A stretch of DNA of 64,000 nt from Pleurotus ostreatus/Saccharomyces cerevisiae fusant (GCA_024196135.1 JAMQCK010000068.1:37975-101974), one strand, 5' to 3'; positions 45,601 to 57,502 are shown, counted from the stretch's first letter. Numbers and translations are program-made. Notes: generated from the sequence alone by a model not told the origin.

Positions 45601-48600
45601 TTTGCACCAGTACCCGGCAGTGCTGCTGAAACGAACCGCAAGTTGAGCATGGCGCGTGGTGCCTTGTCCTGGCATTACTTGGTGTTTAGCAGTGGGATTG
45701 AACCATGTAAAGTAATCGCATACCAGACTTCGCGGACTTGTCATGTTCAAGAGCGAGTCTATCGCCCCAATTGACGTGGTGTTCATGACGGCCAGCTCCA
45801 TGAGGTTGACGGTGATCACGGTTTCGTCCTGAAAACTATCAGCATGCAATGAACGTAGGCTTGGTTCTAGCATACCTTGCCCTCTGGCTTGACCTCAATG
45901 AGGACGTCCGCGTCAGAAACCTTCAGGTCAAACGGTCTTGCACTATCCAGCCGGCTCTCCTCCCTCGGGACCATCAATCGCACGAATGCTACAACGATAG
46001 GTCAAGAGATGCCCAACCATTGCAAGCAGAGACGTACCCTCTGACATATTCAGCTTCAGCACAAACTCGCTACTTGAGCCACCGGACGCTCGATCTGTAG
46101 TGCTCGTCGCCCTCGAACCTCCGGCGAAGAAGTCACTCCCTATCATGCTCCCCGCTTCGGTCCTAGCCTCGTCCTTGCTACCAAGGGTGCGGTCGAGATA
46201 TTGAGTCACGTCATCCGCCAAGTACTGTAGGCCATCCACTGAGGGCTTCGTTGCGTGGACGTACGCCGAGGGTATATCGACCGTCAAGATAGACCGACCA
46301 CTGTCGGCCTTGCCGAAGGATATTCGCGGACATAACGCAGGCGGCCCTTCGTCTACCTCGATGCCTGAAGCCTGTTCGCCACCGCTTGAAGATGTCAACG
46401 GTCCGAGAGACAACACCGAAACGACTTTGGCATCCTGAGCATACGTCGTCCCAACGAGAATACGACGGCACTGTGCGCTCATGAAAGCCTCCAGGGGCGG
46501 CGTTACCGACGTCGATGTAGCAAACCGCGCGCCAGGTGCACGTTGGGAGTCATCGCGATTCGAGAGGCCTACATCGTGCAAGTCGAGCACCAGCGTTCCA
46601 GATCGTGGCTGCTTACTTGGCGGCGGTGGGCATCGTACATGGACGCGGATGAGTGGTAACCTCACAGAAGCGTTGAGCGCAGGCTCGGGCTATGAGTACA
46701 GATCAGCACTAGTCCGCGTGTGGGGCTTGGTCCACGTACCTTTCTCTTTCGCTTCATAGACTTCCGCGTCTTCGGTGGCTCGGGGCGGCGCAACCCATAA
46801 TCCATCCCGAGATCCAAGTCGTCCAGCACCATCTTCTCCAACCGCCGCCTCTCCCGCTCGCGCTCCGATACGGCAGGCGGAGGCTTAGGCGTCGCCGGCG
46901 GCGTCTCCCCATCCGAATCAGACCCATATTCTGCCTCGCCTCCCGCAGGTCGAGGTGAAGGAGCCGACGGAGCCATCTCATCGAAGAACTTCGTGATTGA
47001 CTCCATATGCAAGGCATCCAGGTCGACGAAGACCGACAGCGGCGAGAAGGTCACGGCAACATTGCTGTCGTTCTTCGCCTGCTTCTCCTTCGACCCCAGC
47101 TGCAATGATGCCCGGGCCATGATCGCGGGCACCTTGATTGTCTCCGTCGCTTGCTTGTTCTTATTCTTTATCCGCCATGCAGACACGCGAGGTCCAGCAT
47201 TGACCGGCCAATTCGGCACCTCGAATATCGGCAGTTCCGGTACAGCGCCAGACCGAGGATGGATATGGGAAGACGCATATTGAGAGGTAGAATTGGGGTC
47301 CACTATTAGGATAGGTCGTGCTTGCTGCTCGCCTGCGACCGATGGGATGAAGGAGAATACGGACATGTCCGACAGCGTGAGCGAGGATGAGACGGCCTTC
47401 GTGTCGATGGCGGCAGAAGCCTTGAGCGTGTCGAGGTGAAGGCGCAGGTAGCCATGGGGAAGGGATGGAGGTACCAAGGGCTTGGCGTGGAAGGTGTCCA
47501 ATGGTGCAGGGCCGCTGGAGAGGACCAACAGCACCACACCCCGCATCTCGAACTGGACCGCTATGCTGGGAAATAAGGGAGATGCTGCCGCCTTCGAGGA
47601 TGATGTCGGCGCTGATGTCAGTGCCCGAGGTGAAGGTGGAGGGTGATATGCTGCCCATCGCGCCGCGCATTCCGTGATACCGCATATCTGCCAAGCTCGG
47701 ATGGCGCACAAGAGGATACCGACCGATATTGACAACTGCAGCACCTGAGGTCCGTTCTCCGTGGGTGGGGGCGTTGTCAACGTTAAGCAGATAGGTTCGG
47801 AATCGAAGTTAAGGATGGTCTCTTCTGCTGCATTAGACGAAAATGCTGCGGGGGTCTCCGTTGCAAGTGGCTCAGCTTCAGCTCCTTCGGCAGTATCTGG
47901 GATAGAACCCGCGTACGAATCGGATACGTGACCACTCTCTTCTGCCGGTGAAGGCTCGTCTCTGTCGGCAGTAGACACTGCGCTCTGATACATGCTACTT
48001 GCCACCGAGCTGGCTGGAGATGTCGGCCGTGGGGGCAGAAAGGCGAGCGACTGGGACATCATCATCTGCGTATCGTCATCCAGGGACGATGATGAAGACG
48101 CAGGCGAAGGGGAGCGTCGCCGATATAGGGAAGACGTTGGTGTACCCGAAGTCGTCGCAGGTCCTCGCAATGGCGGCGGAGGAGGCCGAAGATCGCGCAC
48201 ACTGACGGACAGACCGCGTATGCTCAGTGTTCGTGACTGCCCTGAGGGTGCACCTTCCTCGATGGGCGCCTGCTCCTCCGTGCGATATCGTATTTCGGGA
48301 ACCGTCACCGTGAACGCGGTATGCTCTGGCAGGACAAGTGCAATCTGGACATTGGTAGCATCGAATTCGAAGCGCGCTAGCAAGCGCTCGATGAGCGATG
48401 CGAATATAGATACGCCGGCAGGGTCGTTGTCTGGGTGCACTTCCTCTTCCTCCTCAGGCGCGGACAGGAATGGATCGAACCCTCCAGGCAAGTCGTGATC
48501 ATGGTCTGGTGCATCCTGGTGGAAGGATTGGCGCAGAAGGGCCTCTTCGCGTGCATTCAACTCTTCGTGGATGAAGGACTCTGCAACTGAGACCACAGAG

Positions 48601-49045
48601 TCTGCCAAGTTCGGAGGTTCCTGAGGCGCTGACGGAGGTCGGAAATGGAATGTGAGATGTAGTGAATCCAGCGAGAGTCCGAGTGTTGAGGTAAGTGGAT
48701 TGGGCCATGGTATGCGAGCAGACACCTTCGCTAGAGATCCCCCTTGCAACTCGATGGGTAAGCCTCCAATAAGCCCGTTGATTGCCTGTGGCGCTAGTTC
48801 AGCACAGTGACCGCGGAAGCTTGCAAGCAACGCACCTCATTATCCAGCTCCAGATCATTTACATGGACGTATCCCGAGCCAATCTGAGACTCGATCTGGT
48901 GCGCATCGAGTTGACCAGGCTTCAGGAAGTGCCCGAGCGACTTCTTGAGTACGAACGAGATGAACCGTTGCTGGATACTGCTTGTCGGGAGGGCAAAGTT
49001 GAGGGACGGGATCTCAGGCAGCCAGGAGGTGATCCATGAAGTCAT
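42604..49045 (-). CDS. ATG2: Autophagy-related protein 2 (Atg2)
   Basis: Atg2 is a rod-like lipid-transfer protein bridging the ER and the growing phagophore with Atg9 and Atg18. ATG 49045 gives [20 protein letters not shown], part of the conserved N-terminal chorein region, continuing [20 protein letters not shown] and, after an intron, [20 protein letters not shown] with a WPNPLTS patch. The middle is long and variable with acidic Ser-rich loops. The C-terminal domain is well conserved: [40 protein letters not shown] and [20 protein letters not shown], ending [13 protein letters not shown] at the stop 42604-42606. A dozen or so introns interrupt it, and the product would be about 1,900 residues. 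No break seen. It is convergent with RLP24 and separated from the DUF6589 gene by the left inverted repeat. Confidence 0.93.
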
Positions 49046-49372
49046 ATGTCCCGCTGGTCGTTGGACACGTCGAGGACGGCACACAACGTGTGGGAAGGAT
49101 GCAAGGCGCGTAATGATTCCGCGCCCCCGCGCCATCATCTCCTCGCGAGCACGTGAACTCTCTCATGATATGGCCGCGCCTTGCATCCTACCATCACCTC
49201 CATATATTGTCAATACAGTCGCGCCTCCGGAGTAGTCTTGCGAGAAGAAGCACTCCTCAATATGGTCTCAACAGGTCGGTTGAGAACGACCAAAAGCAAA
49301 GATATACAGCAGCAAAACTAGGCTCGAACATCCGCTTCACACGAATCGGGCAAGCTGAGTCGTGCGAAGCGG
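49046..49372. other. Promoter region of ATG2, outside the inverted-repeat element
   Basis: 327 bp left of the candidate element's left repeat. It must hold the ATG2 promoter. No TATA box evident. Confidence 0.45.
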
Positions 49373-49437
49373 CTGGTAGCAGGCGAGCGTCACATGGCAG
49401 GGTCACGAAAGCGTGACTCTGACTTAGCGAAATTTCG
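49373..49437 (+). repeat. Left inverted repeat of the DUF6589/RecQ element
   Basis: It begins CTGGTA at 49373-49378. The core starts AAGCGTGACTCTGACTTAG at 49409, followed by GCGAAATTTCGC at 49427-49438, itself a perfect 12-bp palindrome. It lies 128 bp beyond the DUF6589 stop codon. Confidence 0.55.
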
Positions 49438-49564
49438 CCGCGCGGTCGCGGTGCCCAGTGCGAATTGTTACTCGCTGGATTGTGAGCCTCAGGAGGCACT
49501 CAGTAGCTACACAAGACCATGTACCGAGGTATATTACAATGATAAAGTTGTCTAAATCACCCAT

Positions 49565-52500
49565 CTAATCGATTTCGCTGACCATCTCGTCATCCACATC
49601 CTCCACATCCTCCTCATTGCCTTCATCGTCCTCCTCCTCTAGGTCCAAGTCATCAAGATCCAGTGCTACATCTTCCTCCTCAATGACCTGAAGGGTTGGT
49701 TCCTCGTCATCGGCCAGGACGCGCTCAAACTCGGCCTCGCTGCCCTCCGAGTCCAACTCGGTGTCCGACTCGGTGGTGTCCGAATCCGAATCCGTTCCCG
49801 GACCAGGCAGTGCATCCGAGGTGTCCATTGGCTCGGGGGTCGAAGGTGTAGCCACTGCGCCAGTGACGTGCTGCTGTGGTAGATGGCCGACCAAAGGGAT
49901 CCGGCGGCGGCGCCTCTGCAAGCGTGCGAACGAGGCATTGTACTCGTCGAGGGGGTTCGTCGTGTTGTCCGTCAGCATCTGCAGGCCAGCGCCAATGACA
50001 TCTTTGGCAGGCTCGTCGTCATCGTCGAGAACGCGGCCGGGTGTGAGACGGTAGACGTCGTGCTCGTCGAGGCTCTTCATGAGTTCGGCAATGTCGGTCG
50101 AGAGGTCAGCCGGTGCATGACGCGTACCCTGCGATGGAGCACCGAGGACGCTGTTCATGGTCTTGGCGAGCTGCCGGAGAACGTTTGCGCAGGGAGCTAC
50201 GACTCCGAGCCACTCCCAGGATGAGTTACTGCCATGGGCACGATAGAAAATCTACAGTAAGGCTGTTAGCACAACAAGGTCGCTTGTAGGAGCACGAGAA
50301 CACGTACTTTAATCCAGAAATTGAGATGCTCCTGCATCAGGTCCACCTCAACGAAGGCATTCTTCTTGCCAGTTGGATTGACGAGCCAGTTGTCTGTGAT
50401 GATTCTTCTGTTGGACTGTCTGAGTATGGTGGGATCAAACGAAGTACGACGCACAAACTCACGCAAGCCTAGGTGGCCAGACCTTCTCGATGTTGTGAAT
50501 GATGTGCAACATTTCGTGGGCATACTTGGTCCGGCCATTGCCACGGAAGCTCAGTGCCCACGCTTTGAGCACGAGCAAGATGCGCCCAGAGTCGCCGGCC
50601 TTGATAGCATCCGTATATTCACGCGAGATTAGCGCATCGCGCATGAAGAGCATGGCGTTCTCGAAGACCATATCGCCCTGTGTAGGTCGGGGTCTCGCGT
50701 CGGACGCAACGTAGGAAGTACCCGCCTCCGCAGCTGCTAGCATTGCGGTGTTCTCGGCCGCTGTTGCCTCTGCGTAGCGGCGTGAGCGCAAATCGTCGAC
50801 TTTGCGCGTGTTCGCGTACTCATCGAAGACCTTCTCAGCATCGGCCTTCAGCTGAGCAAAACCACTGAGGTTCTGGACATACTCGTCGAGGCTGGCTGCC
50901 CCCGAGACAAGCAGGAGGCAGTGGAGGATACGTGCATAAAGCGAGACGAAGATAAGGTCGCGGCAGGTTCGGTAGTTGGGCAGGGATGTGAGGGTGATGG
51001 GGAGACGGTGGAGGCGTGTATTGTGGAACCAGAGGCTCCCCGGGTTGCGCGCGCCGCTGTTGGGTTTTCCGAAGTGGGTGAATAGCAAGCCGTGCGCATC
51101 GGCAATCTTGCCATGGAAAAGCCCGGGCATCCATGCGCCCCAAAAGTAGCCAGCGAGTCCTGCTTCCTGGCCCGCACGGATGTTGACAAGAGCGCGAATA
51201 CGCGCTTGCGAGAGTTGGTCTCCAGCAAAGATCAGGACCTGCTTGTTGAACCACTCCTGCGTCTTGACCTGCAACTCCTCAATCGTAGCTTCGATGACCT
51301 CGCCGTTACCGAGGATCGTCGACTCGTCGATTTCCATGGCAGGCAAAGGGTGGATGGGCGTCTGGTGGACGGCTATCTGGCGGGAAGTCTTCGGTTGCGT
51401 CGCGTTGACATCTTGTGCATATTTTTTCAGGCCAGGGCCGCCGTACACAACAACAACGCGCAAGATGGTGTGGACAAGGCAATCTCTGAAGAGCACAGCC
51501 TCGTTGGCGGTATGTAGGATGTCGTCAAGAGCGAGGGGAGCAGCCGAATCAAACGCTTTTTGCAAGTCGTCAACGCGCATATCCTCCGCAGTCGCATTGT
51601 GCAGAGGCCAGATGGTCGCGCAAGTGCCGTTTTCCTGTGCATCTGATACGGGTATGTCAGTTCGAGGTGATAGGTTGTGGTGAACAGCGACTAACCAGTG
51701 CGTCCTACGACTTGCTCGGCAGCACGGAAGACCATGTTGATGTTGTCATAAACTGTCGCGTAGATGCCAGTAGACGCTACGGCCCGCGCAGCTGCTCGCA
51801 TGGACTCCGAAAGGGTGCGAAGGGTGCCAGGCCGCGTGAAGTACGACTTGACTTGTGTACCAGCGCCATCAACACCCTTTGTTGTGTACTGTCGAGGTGC
51901 CCCGCCCTTGCCGATGATGCCGGAGTAGCTCTCAGAGATGCCGATGTGGGACATGACTTCGATGGACTGTCGTTGACTTCCGCTCGCGTACAGGTACAGG
52001 CCAAGGGCCTTCTTGCCGAGGTTGTTGGCGTAGCTGTACTCCCCGAGGAGCTGCAACATCGTGTTCGTCACGATGAGCGTTTTTCTTGCTGCTCGTGCGA
52101 CGCCCAAGATGCCGGGCTTCAAGTGTCGTGGTGACGTCGCAAACGCCTTGAAGACTCGTAGAGATACGCCCGCCAAAGAGGTGAAGTGTGCATGGATTCG
52201 GGATAGATTAAAACGCCCAAGGAAGTGCAAGTCGATGGGGACTTTGGAGCCATGGTAGACCCCCGACGTACTGAGAGCGCGCACCTCTGCGCGGACCAGG
52301 CCTACTGTATGGTCGACGGCCCAGTCCGACACCTCCACCTTGACTGCCGGCGTCGCCCCGCGACCAGTCCACAGGTCAAGAATATGTCGGACAGACGACG
52401 CGCGGCCCCCGAAAAGGCCCAGCCACCGAGCATCACCCCTCTTGTTCTTCGGGTCGGATGTGTGGATGACGAGCTCGTAGAGCGAGCTGCCTGCCTCGTG

Positions 52501-53328
52501 GATCGATGCGAGGAGGCCGTCGTTGACGGATCGACGGGCATCTGCAGCCTCCCGCTTCTTCCGCTTGCGCTCCTCTCGTGCCGCCAGACGTCCAGGGGCC
52601 ATGGTTCTGCCTCTCTGTTTTTGCCCCTTGCGCCTCGAGCTCGCCGACTTTTCAGGACGTGTCGCACCGGTCTTTCCTGGGCTGGAGTTCCCGACGTCCG
52701 AGCTGCTGAGAGGGGGCAATAGCGCCTCCGTCGCGCGTCGCGAGCCAGGTGGAGGCATCTGCGAGCGGGTATACGGGAGGGAGAGCCCAAGGAGAGCGAG
52801 AGGTCGTTGAAGGGGGATAGGCGTGTGAGGTGGTGTGCGGGGGTCGCGTATAGATGGGGCGGCCACACTGCCATCGTCTTGACGTCCAAGATCATCTTCT
52901 TCACCGAGCCCAGCCTCCTCTTCATCGTCCTCCTCTTCATCCGTATTCGTGTCGGACTCGGCCTCGTGCACATCGCCATCATCCTCGTCCTCTGTGTCGT
53001 CCTCGTCCTCTTCCTCCTCCGTGTCATCATCCTCGTCGTCCTCCTCCGTATCCTCTTCTTCATCGTCAACCTCCTCCTTGTCGACCCCCTCCTCGACCTC
53101 CTCCTCGTCAACCTCCTGCTCGGCGACTTCCCCCTCGGTTCTGTTGAGTCTAGGGTCGTGATTCCTGCCACCGCTCGCCCCATCACTACGTTCGTAGTCT
53201 GCCTCGACGCTCTCAGCTGCCGAATTGCCGACGCTTGCTCCATCCAGCACAAAGAGCGGTGAGGGCGAGTTGATTGTGAGTGGCGAAGACCAAGACGGAG
53301 GGCTGCTAGGGGGGATTGACATAGGCAT
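49565..53328 (-). CDS. DUF6589 domain protein
   Basis: This is a large protein (about 1,200 residues) of a family of unknown function that is frequent in agaricomycetes. Four exons join in phase; introns lie near 51643-51690, 50414-50466, and between WIK and IFYRAHGS near 50253-50307. The N-terminus (start 53328) has a very acidic stretch of Glu and Asp, then a basic linker. The conserved part includes YDNINMVFRAAEQVVGRT, QENGTCATIWPLH, IHPLPAMEIDES, IFAGDQLSQARIRALVNIRA, WMPGLFHGKIADAHGLLFTH, CRDLIFVSLYARILHCLLLV and DSGRILLVLKAWALSFRGNG. The C-terminus is acidic again, ending DEMVSEID. Conserved Asp and His residues within motif-like blocks hint at an enzyme, but no reaction is known to me. 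It shares a 141-bp divergent promoter with the RecQ-type gene. The frame is intact. Confidence 0.8.
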
Positions 53329-53469
53329 GAGGGGGAGTTGGAGAGACGCGGCAATGATCGGTGGCTCACCGGTGGTCAGTAAACTTTTGCTTCCGCTGCC
53401 TTCTTGGCTCCCACCACAGCGACCCCTTTGTTCACGACTGTCCGAGGAGCAGTGCAGGGACGAACTACA
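53329..53469. promoter_or_regulatory. Divergent promoter of DUF6589 and RecQ-type genes
   Basis: 141 bp separate the two start codons. No TATA box is evident. The arrangement would let both genes be expressed together. Confidence 0.5.
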
Positions 53470-55700
53470 ATGTCATCAGCTCGCGCTCCCCGTCCTAGCC
53501 GTGCAGCACTTACAGCAGATGAACTTCGTGGGCTCCCGGATGTCCTCGCGGCGTCGTTCGGTTATGAACCTCGCGAGTTTCAAACGAAGGCCATCGGCGC
53601 TCAGTTGCAGCGCAAGGACGTTCTTGTACATGCGGGCACAGGCTTCGGCAAGACTGCAATCGCAGCAGGGCCACATTTTCATGAAAGTGCGAAGGGTGGG
53701 GTCACCCTGATGATCTCGCCGCTTATCGCGCTACACGACGAGCAGGTGAGCATTCAGAAGGACGTGCATGCCAGGTACTCACCTCATAAAGGTCGAAACC
53801 TTCCAGACCGAGTTCAAACTCACAGCAACCGCTGTCAACAGCAGCCATGGAGGCTGTAGCAGAGAGAAGCTTGCGGTTAGCTTCATACCACAGTCGACGA
53901 GATTCAAGCTGACCTTAATGCAGGAGATCGTTGCGGGGAAGTACCAGGTCGTACTGATATCCCCCGAGATGTGCCTCTCACGCCGCTTCACGCGCGAGGT
54001 CCTCAACAACCCCAACTTTGGGGCTATGCTCCTCTCCGTCGTTGTTGATGAGGCGCATGTAGTCTCGCACTGGGGCGCCCAATTTCGCAAGAAGTACGGG
54101 CAGCTGGGCATGCTCCGTGCTTTCCTGCCCAGGAAGACACCTATTGTGGCGCTTTCGGCGACGCTGTCGGCCCGCATCCGAGACGACGTCCTTGCCAAGC
54201 TGCAGTTTCACAAGACGGACTTCGTCAGTATCGATGTCGGCAACGACAGGCCAAACGTCTCACTTGTTGTTCGTGCTATGCAGCACCCCATGAACACATA
54301 TGCCGACCTCGATTTTGTTATCCCATCCTCTGTCGAAGACGTCAGCGAGATCAAGAAGACGTTCGTCTACGCCGACAACATACAAACTGGTATCGAGATC
54401 GAGGATCACCTCGAGGACCTCTTGCCAGAGTCTCTCCAATCCACGGGCATCATTCGGCCCTACAATGCTGCGTTCTCGAAGGAGTACCGCAAGGAGGTTA
54501 TGCGGCTCTTCAGGGAGGGTGCCGTGCGCATTCTCGTCTGCACAGATGCTGCAGGAATGGTTAGTACTCGTCAAGCCTCGCATCCACGATTTGCACTTAC
54601 TGACAAGATGCACTAGGGATGCAACATACCGGACATCGATGTTGTTGTTCAGTGGAAGTTGACCACGTCGTTGTCATCCTTCGTACAGCGCGCTGGGCGT
54701 GCTGCGCGAGGGCGTGGTCGCATCGGTCTTGCTGTACTACTGGTCGAACCATCAGCATTCCTCGTCGATCTCTCGCAGGCACTGAGTGGGGTGGCAGACA
54801 TCCAAAAAACAAGTAGCAAGGGCAAGAAGCGCACCGGAAGAGTCAAAACACACGGTAAACGCACCAAGAAGGATGCTATCGCTCGCGGCCTCCTACGAGG
54901 TGCCGCAGACACACTGCACGACGCCATATTCGTGCGCGAGCAGCCGCCGTTCGACTGGTCATCCGAGGACGAGAACCTCCTGGTCTACGTGCAGACAGGC
55001 GTCTGCCGCCGTGCCGTGCTGACGGAAATCTATAAGAACCAGCCACCAAGTAAGTATCAGCCTACCGCGCGAGATCAAAGATGATTGACATACAACAATA
55101 GACCCGTCCGTCCGTTGCTGTGATCTGTGTGACAGCAGCTTGCTCGATGCGGTTCGGCCAGGGAATCCTCCCACTGCGACGCGTCAGCCCAAAGTCAAGC
55201 GAGGGATCCCGTACGCACCTGTACAGAGGAAGTTGCTAGAGTGGCGTCGTGTTGTTGTCGCGCGAGACTATCCACAGGCACTGTTTGGAGGGTCAGCCTT
55301 TCTCAAGGACGAGACTGTTGAGCTACTCGCATCGGTTGGATCATTCGATACGGAGACCCGGCTTCTCAAGATCCTTGGAGGCCAGTGGAAGTGGTACAAG
55401 ACCCACGGGCGAGAGCTCTTTGGCATCTTGAAGTCCTTCAGCATCCCATTTGTCGCTCTCCCGGGCAAGAAGACGGCACGGGGGAAGAAGCGGGCCAACG
55501 CACCAGCAATTGCAGAGCCACTCCGAGACGTCCCCAATCCACCGGGCGCGCGCGGAAACCGCGACCCGGACGCGTCTCCAGCGACATTCGGAGCGGCCGA
55601 GCCCACTCTCTACTTCAGTCACGACCCGCAATCCAATCCTCCTCCTCCTCCGTCGGCTACTACTCCTGTGGATCCTGAATGGGAGACGATGTCTATGTAA
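53470..55700 (+). CDS. RecQ-type DNA helicase
   Basis: This is an ATP-dependent superfamily 2 helicase. ATG 53470 is the first Met in frame (MSSARAPRPSRAALTADELR). Five exons give FGYEPREFQTKAIGAQLQ, Walker A GTGFGKTAIAAG, LMISPLIALHDEQVETF (across a 46-nt intron), VVLISPEMCL, the DEAH box VVVDEAHVVSHWG, IVALSATLSARIRDD, VRILVCTDAAGMGCNIPD (across an intron near 54559) and motif VI FVQRAGRAARGRG. Downstream are a Lys-rich stretch and a Cys cluster (VRCCDLCDSS) after the last intron, then an Ala/Pro-rich end. There is no obvious HRDC domain, so it is unlike Sgs1/BLM and closer to the shorter RecQ-like helicases of fungal repeat or subtelomeric DNA. All motifs are intact. The product is about 670 residues. 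Confidence 0.85.
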
Positions 55701-56187
55701 GCCTTCCTGCGGGCCGTTGTCATCCCAAACACTAACATAGTCAAGATGGACTCCCGACAACCCTCCACCATCTCCCAGTGCGACACGGGGCAGCACGCGC
55801 GGGCGAGGGCGAGGCGCGAGCAGCGGCCGAGGGCGAGGCGTGAGCAGGAGTCGCGGGCGGGGTACAGGAGCGGGTCGCGGGCGCGGGAGAGCCAACGTGA
55901 GAAGCGAACAGGGGGGAGGATGTGCAGACTCGACTCCTGCAAGACGCGGGCGCGGGAACGTGTAGCGACAGAGACAAAAAGTACAGGGAGGACAGATCGT
56001 GGCTGGGAACGAGGCTGTAATGAAGACGTAACAGAGAATTCACGCGGGTTCAAGTCGGCTGCGCTCTTCAGGCGGTGTGTATACTTCATGTACCATGTTC
56101 GAAGCCTCTGCTTTACATTGTGGGAACGGTACGAGAAGCGATGGAAGGTGGCGGGCGGTATTACTGAAGGGCACAGGTGCGCGTGGT
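55701..56187. other. Non-coding right arm inside the element
   Basis: This 487-bp stretch between the helicase stop and the right inverted repeat is very GC-rich at its left. A 19-nt unit starting GAGGGCGAGGCG repeats with a 24-nt period at 55805-55823 and 55829-55847, differing at one base. Open frames here have an Arg-rich composition typical of GC-rich non-coding DNA. Confidence 0.5.
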
Positions 56188-56251
56188 CGAATTCCACTAA
56201 GTCAAACTCACGCTTGGGCGCTCCCGCCAAATCGGCGTCACGTTATACCAG
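56188..56251 (-). repeat. Right inverted repeat of the DUF6589/RecQ element
   Basis: Read on the - strand it starts CTGGTA (56251-56246) and has the core AAGCGTGAGTTTGACTTAG from 56215, followed by TGGAATTCG. It ends 209 bp before the stop codon of epimerase copy 2. Confidence 0.55.
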
Positions 56252-56459
56252 TCGCTCGGCGAGCCTCGCCCGCTCCCTCGCTCCCAGTCCGAAACCAGAA
56301 AAGTTCGGCTATCGGCCCGTTTGCCGTCCTCCCGATTCAGTCAAAGCCTTGAATCCGTTCGGGCTGTGGCTCGCCTGCGACTGAACGAGTCTACAGCAAA
56401 ACACGCAAGATGGACCGTGACATGACACTGTTTATTCAGGAATACCATGCAACATCCGT

Positions 56460-57502
56460 TCACGCGACGCTCGCATTGTAGTACACCTCTAGGTTATCCG
56501 TCAGCCCAGCCTTCTTTGGGACCCATCCCAACAAAGAACGCGCAAGGTAGGGGCGAATGATAGCTGACGACGCGATGGCCTGCTCGAAGGCTGCAACAAA
56601 TGTAAGCACTGATATCCTTGAATGACAATCCCCTGCACTCACGGTTCGTAGGCTCCTTGAATTCGTACCCACTCGCCCCGGATACGGCGACAAGCCTTTC
56701 AAGGATCGCATCTGTCGACTCGGAGATGCCGTTCGCCGCATCGAAGGCAAGTCCACCAAGCACCTGCGCGCGCTCCGCCAGGCGCACATACAAGTCTGCC
56801 AGGTCATCGCAGTGGATGAGCGAGATCTTGCCTCCAGGAGCACCCGGCCAGATGGCCTTGCCCGCCTTTGCACTCGCGAACAGTGCCTCGGTGAGCGAGC
56901 CCTTCTTCCCGTACAGCAGCGCCGGGCGGACGACGATGCCGTTCAGCACCTTGTCCTCCTGCACCAATCTCTCGACGGCCGGGCGCCAAGCGACGAGCGG
57001 CTGAGGGGACGCGAGCGGCGTCGTGTCGCTGACGATCTCAGTGCGGCTGTCGCCGTGCACCCAGGTGCCGGAGGTGTAGATGTAGGAGAGCTTGGGGGCG
57101 CCGTCGGGGCGGAGGCGCGCGGCGGCGGAGCTGGTGGAAGAGAGCATCGCCTGCGAGAGCGTGCGGACGTCCATGCCGCCGACGGCGTCGATAACAACGT
57201 CGAGCTTGGGAATCAGGTGGTGCCAGCCGTCAGAGTCGGGGGCGCAGACGATGGGGGTGACTGGAGGATGGTGTTAGGATAGGTGGGAGGTGAGAAGATG
57301 GTTGGGCGACTTACTCTCTTCTTTGGTAAGCTGAGCAGCCTTCTCGCTCGAGCGCGTCTGGCCGTAGACATTGTGTCCAGCGCGGGCAAGCGCCTGAGCG
57401 GCGGGGAAGCCAATGAAGCCAGAAGCACTGTCGGGTCCACGTCAAGACCATGCGAGAAAATGCAGACAAGGACACCACTTACCCTAGGACAAGAATGAAC
57501 AT
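56460..57502 (-). CDS. NAD(P)-dependent epimerase/dehydratase-like protein, copy 2
   Basis: This is the inverted duplicate of the gene at 39526-40559, with the same exon plan. ATG 57502 gives MFILVLG. The first intron here has a normal GTAAGT donor and joins to GASGFIGFPAAQALARAGHN. Other matching blocks are DVVIDAVGGMDVRTLSQAML, YTSGTWVHGDSRTEIVSDTT, NGIVVRPALLYGKKGSLTEA, LIHCDDLADLYVRLAERAQV and the shared end LTDNLEVYYNASVA. By eye about four of five residues agree with copy 1, with conservative changes, and the frame is open in both, so both are probably expressed proteins. Its upstream DNA keeps the TATA box and start region of copy 1. The role is unknown; redundancy or a shifted substrate is possible. 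Confidence 0.82.

Larger units (their letters stand above)
49373..56251. mobile_element. Candidate inverted-repeat element carrying DUF6589 and RecQ-type helicase genes
   Basis: Two divergent genes are bracketed by imperfect inverted repeats lying outside both stop codons. The left repeat (49373-49437) and the right repeat (56188-56251, opposite strand) share CTGGTA at the same outward distance, 36 nt before a core AAGCGTGA.T.TGACTTAG that matches at 18 of 20 positions, and then a looser GA..TTCG. The neighbours outside (ATG2 on the left, epimerase copy 2 on the right) are ordinary genes. No target-site duplication could be fixed because the outer ends are blurred. The reading as a mobile or once-mobile unit is inference, and chance similarity of GC-rich spacer DNA is the alternative. 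Confidence 0.5.

Noticed and set aside
52807..53262. Leu/Val-rich + strand frame that looks like a membrane protein
   Set aside because: It lies opposite the Glu/Asp-rich exon of the DUF6589 gene. Complements of acidic codons read as Leu, Val and Ile, so the hydrophobic look is an artefact.
56040..56060. GGTTCAAGTC resembling a tRNA B box
   Set aside because: No matching A box or cloverleaf could be built around it.
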